This document shows positions 51,189 to 51,689 of a stretch of DNA of 51,689 nucleotides, one piece after another. Each line of letters begins with the position of its first letter. The stretch's first letter is position 1. The DNA is from Porcincola intestinalis. Its GTDB lineage: Bacteria > Bacillota > Clostridia > Lachnospirales > Lachnospiraceae. The translations under genes and the position numbers were made by a program. The notes beneath the pieces are model-generated. The model saw only the letters and a program-made list of their open reading frames with translations. It was not told the origin of the DNA and made no database searches. The DNA is taken from positions 1-51,689 of the forward strand of contig NZ_VULZ01000018.1 in the NCBI RefSeq assembly GCF_009696445.1. Reading direction: 5' to 3'.

Positions 51189-51566
51189 GACCCCTTTGAT
51201 GGAAAAACGGAATGAATTGCCAAGGAGCTGTATTATCTGCTCGCAGCGCGAGCCAAAGGCATGGCCCTCCATGCTGATGGAGGATGAGGTATCATCCAAC
51301 TCGTTGCTCAAGCGGGTGACGAAACACTACATCGTTATGATTGAACGAAAAGTGGCTGATTAACCCCGGCCACTGGCAACGCCTAGTGGCCACTGGCAAA
51401 CGCACTGGTGGCCACTAGGCGGCGCAAAACGCAATTATTCAGCAGACACTAATTATCCCTCTTCGCTTATGACTCAATTGCAGTAATTTTCTTTTAAAAT
51501 ACGCAATTTTCTAGAGAGAGTGTGGTATTTTTTCTGTAAATACGGAATAAGGAATTCCTTCAGGGT
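51189..51566. other. IS-like end sequence with hairpins, no gene
   Basis: Up to about 51363 a frame (ending ...LLKRVTKHYIVMIERKVAD) could be the tail of an IS21 or similar protein, but I cannot assign it. At 51369-51423 GGCCACTGGCAA is repeated twice and CGCCTAGTGGCCAC pairs with GTGGCCACTAGGCG. This looks like the terminal repeat region of an element and shares the AGTGGCC motif with 45307-45355. After it comes AT-rich sequence with a likely left border of the IS256 element. Confidence 0.4.
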
Positions 51567-51596
51567 CTCCTGTGATATACACTTAATCACAGGAGG
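51567..51596 (+). promoter_or_regulatory. Hairpin that covers the transposase ribosome-binding site
   Basis: CTCCTGTGAT (51567-51576) pairs perfectly with ATCACAGGAG (51586-51595). The right arm contains most of AGGAGG, the ribosome-binding site for the ATG at 51605. When transcription enters from outside, the hairpin would hide the site, a known way in which IS elements limit transposase synthesis. Confidence 0.65.
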
Positions 51597-51604
51597 CCTT
51601 TACT

Positions 51605-51689
51605 ATGCCAAGAAGCGAAAAGAAACCCGTCCACAAAGTAGTGATGACTGAAGGTAAACGTCAAATCATTCATCAGCTTCTCCAGGAGT
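51605..51689 (+). CDS. IS256-family transposase, start only
   Basis: 28 codons before the window ends: MPRSEKKPVHKVVMTEGKRQ followed by IIHQLLQE. This is the usual start of an IS256 (mutator) DDE transposase of Firmicutes. Nothing more can be said about completeness. Confidence 0.75.
   Translation, partial: MPRSEKKPVHKVVMTEGKRQIIHQLLQE

Noticed and set aside
1-51689. Reverse transcriptase, retron, DGR, toxin-antitoxin or CRISPR-Cas genes
   Set aside because: I looked for the motifs (such as YADD, Cas1-like or paired small toxin genes) and found none that could be supported.

Overview
The window looks like an accessory island of a low-to-mid GC Firmicute, most likely a gut clostridium of the Lachnospiraceae type. 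The reasons are strong Shine-Dalgarno sites with frequent TTG starts, a Bce-type resistance module with a TraX-family gene, a DUF5688/RepA/DnaC/ParA module, TnpX/TnpW and DUF6870-linked serine recombinases, and a Cna-B surface protein. It is densely scarred by mobile DNA. I count remnants or copies of two IS66-type elements, an IS21 element plus further IS21-like pieces, an IS4 element, an IS1634-like scrap, the start of an IS256-type element, four serine recombinases and one tyrosine recombinase. Many of the host genes are cut by them.

Layout. 1-1980: an internally deleted IS66 element abuts a large serine recombinase and removes its start codon. 2604-6402: a five-gene operon of a lipoprotein, two permeases, an ABC ATPase and a membrane-anchored protein. 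6545-10072: tRNA-Arg(CCT), then a cluster of GCTAAC/GTTAGC half-sites and the replication/partition part of an integrative element (DUF5688, Cys-rich protein, RepA-like, DnaC-like, ParA). ParA is cut inside its P-loop. 10030-13520: a truncated tyrosine recombinase, itself interrupted by a TnpX/TnpW module. 13519-15874: an IS21 element with a nonsense mutation in istA. 15875-20860: decayed membrane-protein and ABC transporter genes, one permease split by an IS4 element with a 7-bp target duplication, and a decayed response regulator.

20871-26335 is the healthiest functional block: a two-component system with an intramembrane-sensing kinase, a Bce-type ABC transporter and a TraX-family membrane protein. 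It is likely a peptide-antibiotic sensing and detoxification module, with a palindrome ahead of the transporter genes that may be its operator. A lone resolvase follows. 27504-30331 (minus strand) is an aquaporin-flotillin operon. 30621-36398 is a 1,925-residue sortase-type surface protein with eight Cna-B repeats. 37180-40910 holds an HU-family protein, a zinc-ribbon membrane protein and two lipoproteins.

41057-45106: an IS66 remnant followed by an AT-rich minus-strand ABC transporter cassette (Ecs-like), closed by a second IS66-type terminal repeat in the same orientation. 45440-46817: an IS21 fragment fused to a truncated cell-wall hydrolase. 46941-50319: a sigma factor/membrane protein/ABC transporter operon that sits between two 47-bp near-perfect direct repeats, each of which is a terminator hairpin. 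50553-51689: a DUF6870 gene, a recombinase truncated after about 80 residues, IS21-like end sequence, and an IS256-type transposase that runs off the window.

The most notable unexplained structures are the repeat-flanked sigma/ABC cassette, the possible IS66 cargo cassette, and the GCTAAC array next to the replication genes. Family names are from recognition of motifs by eye; no search was run.
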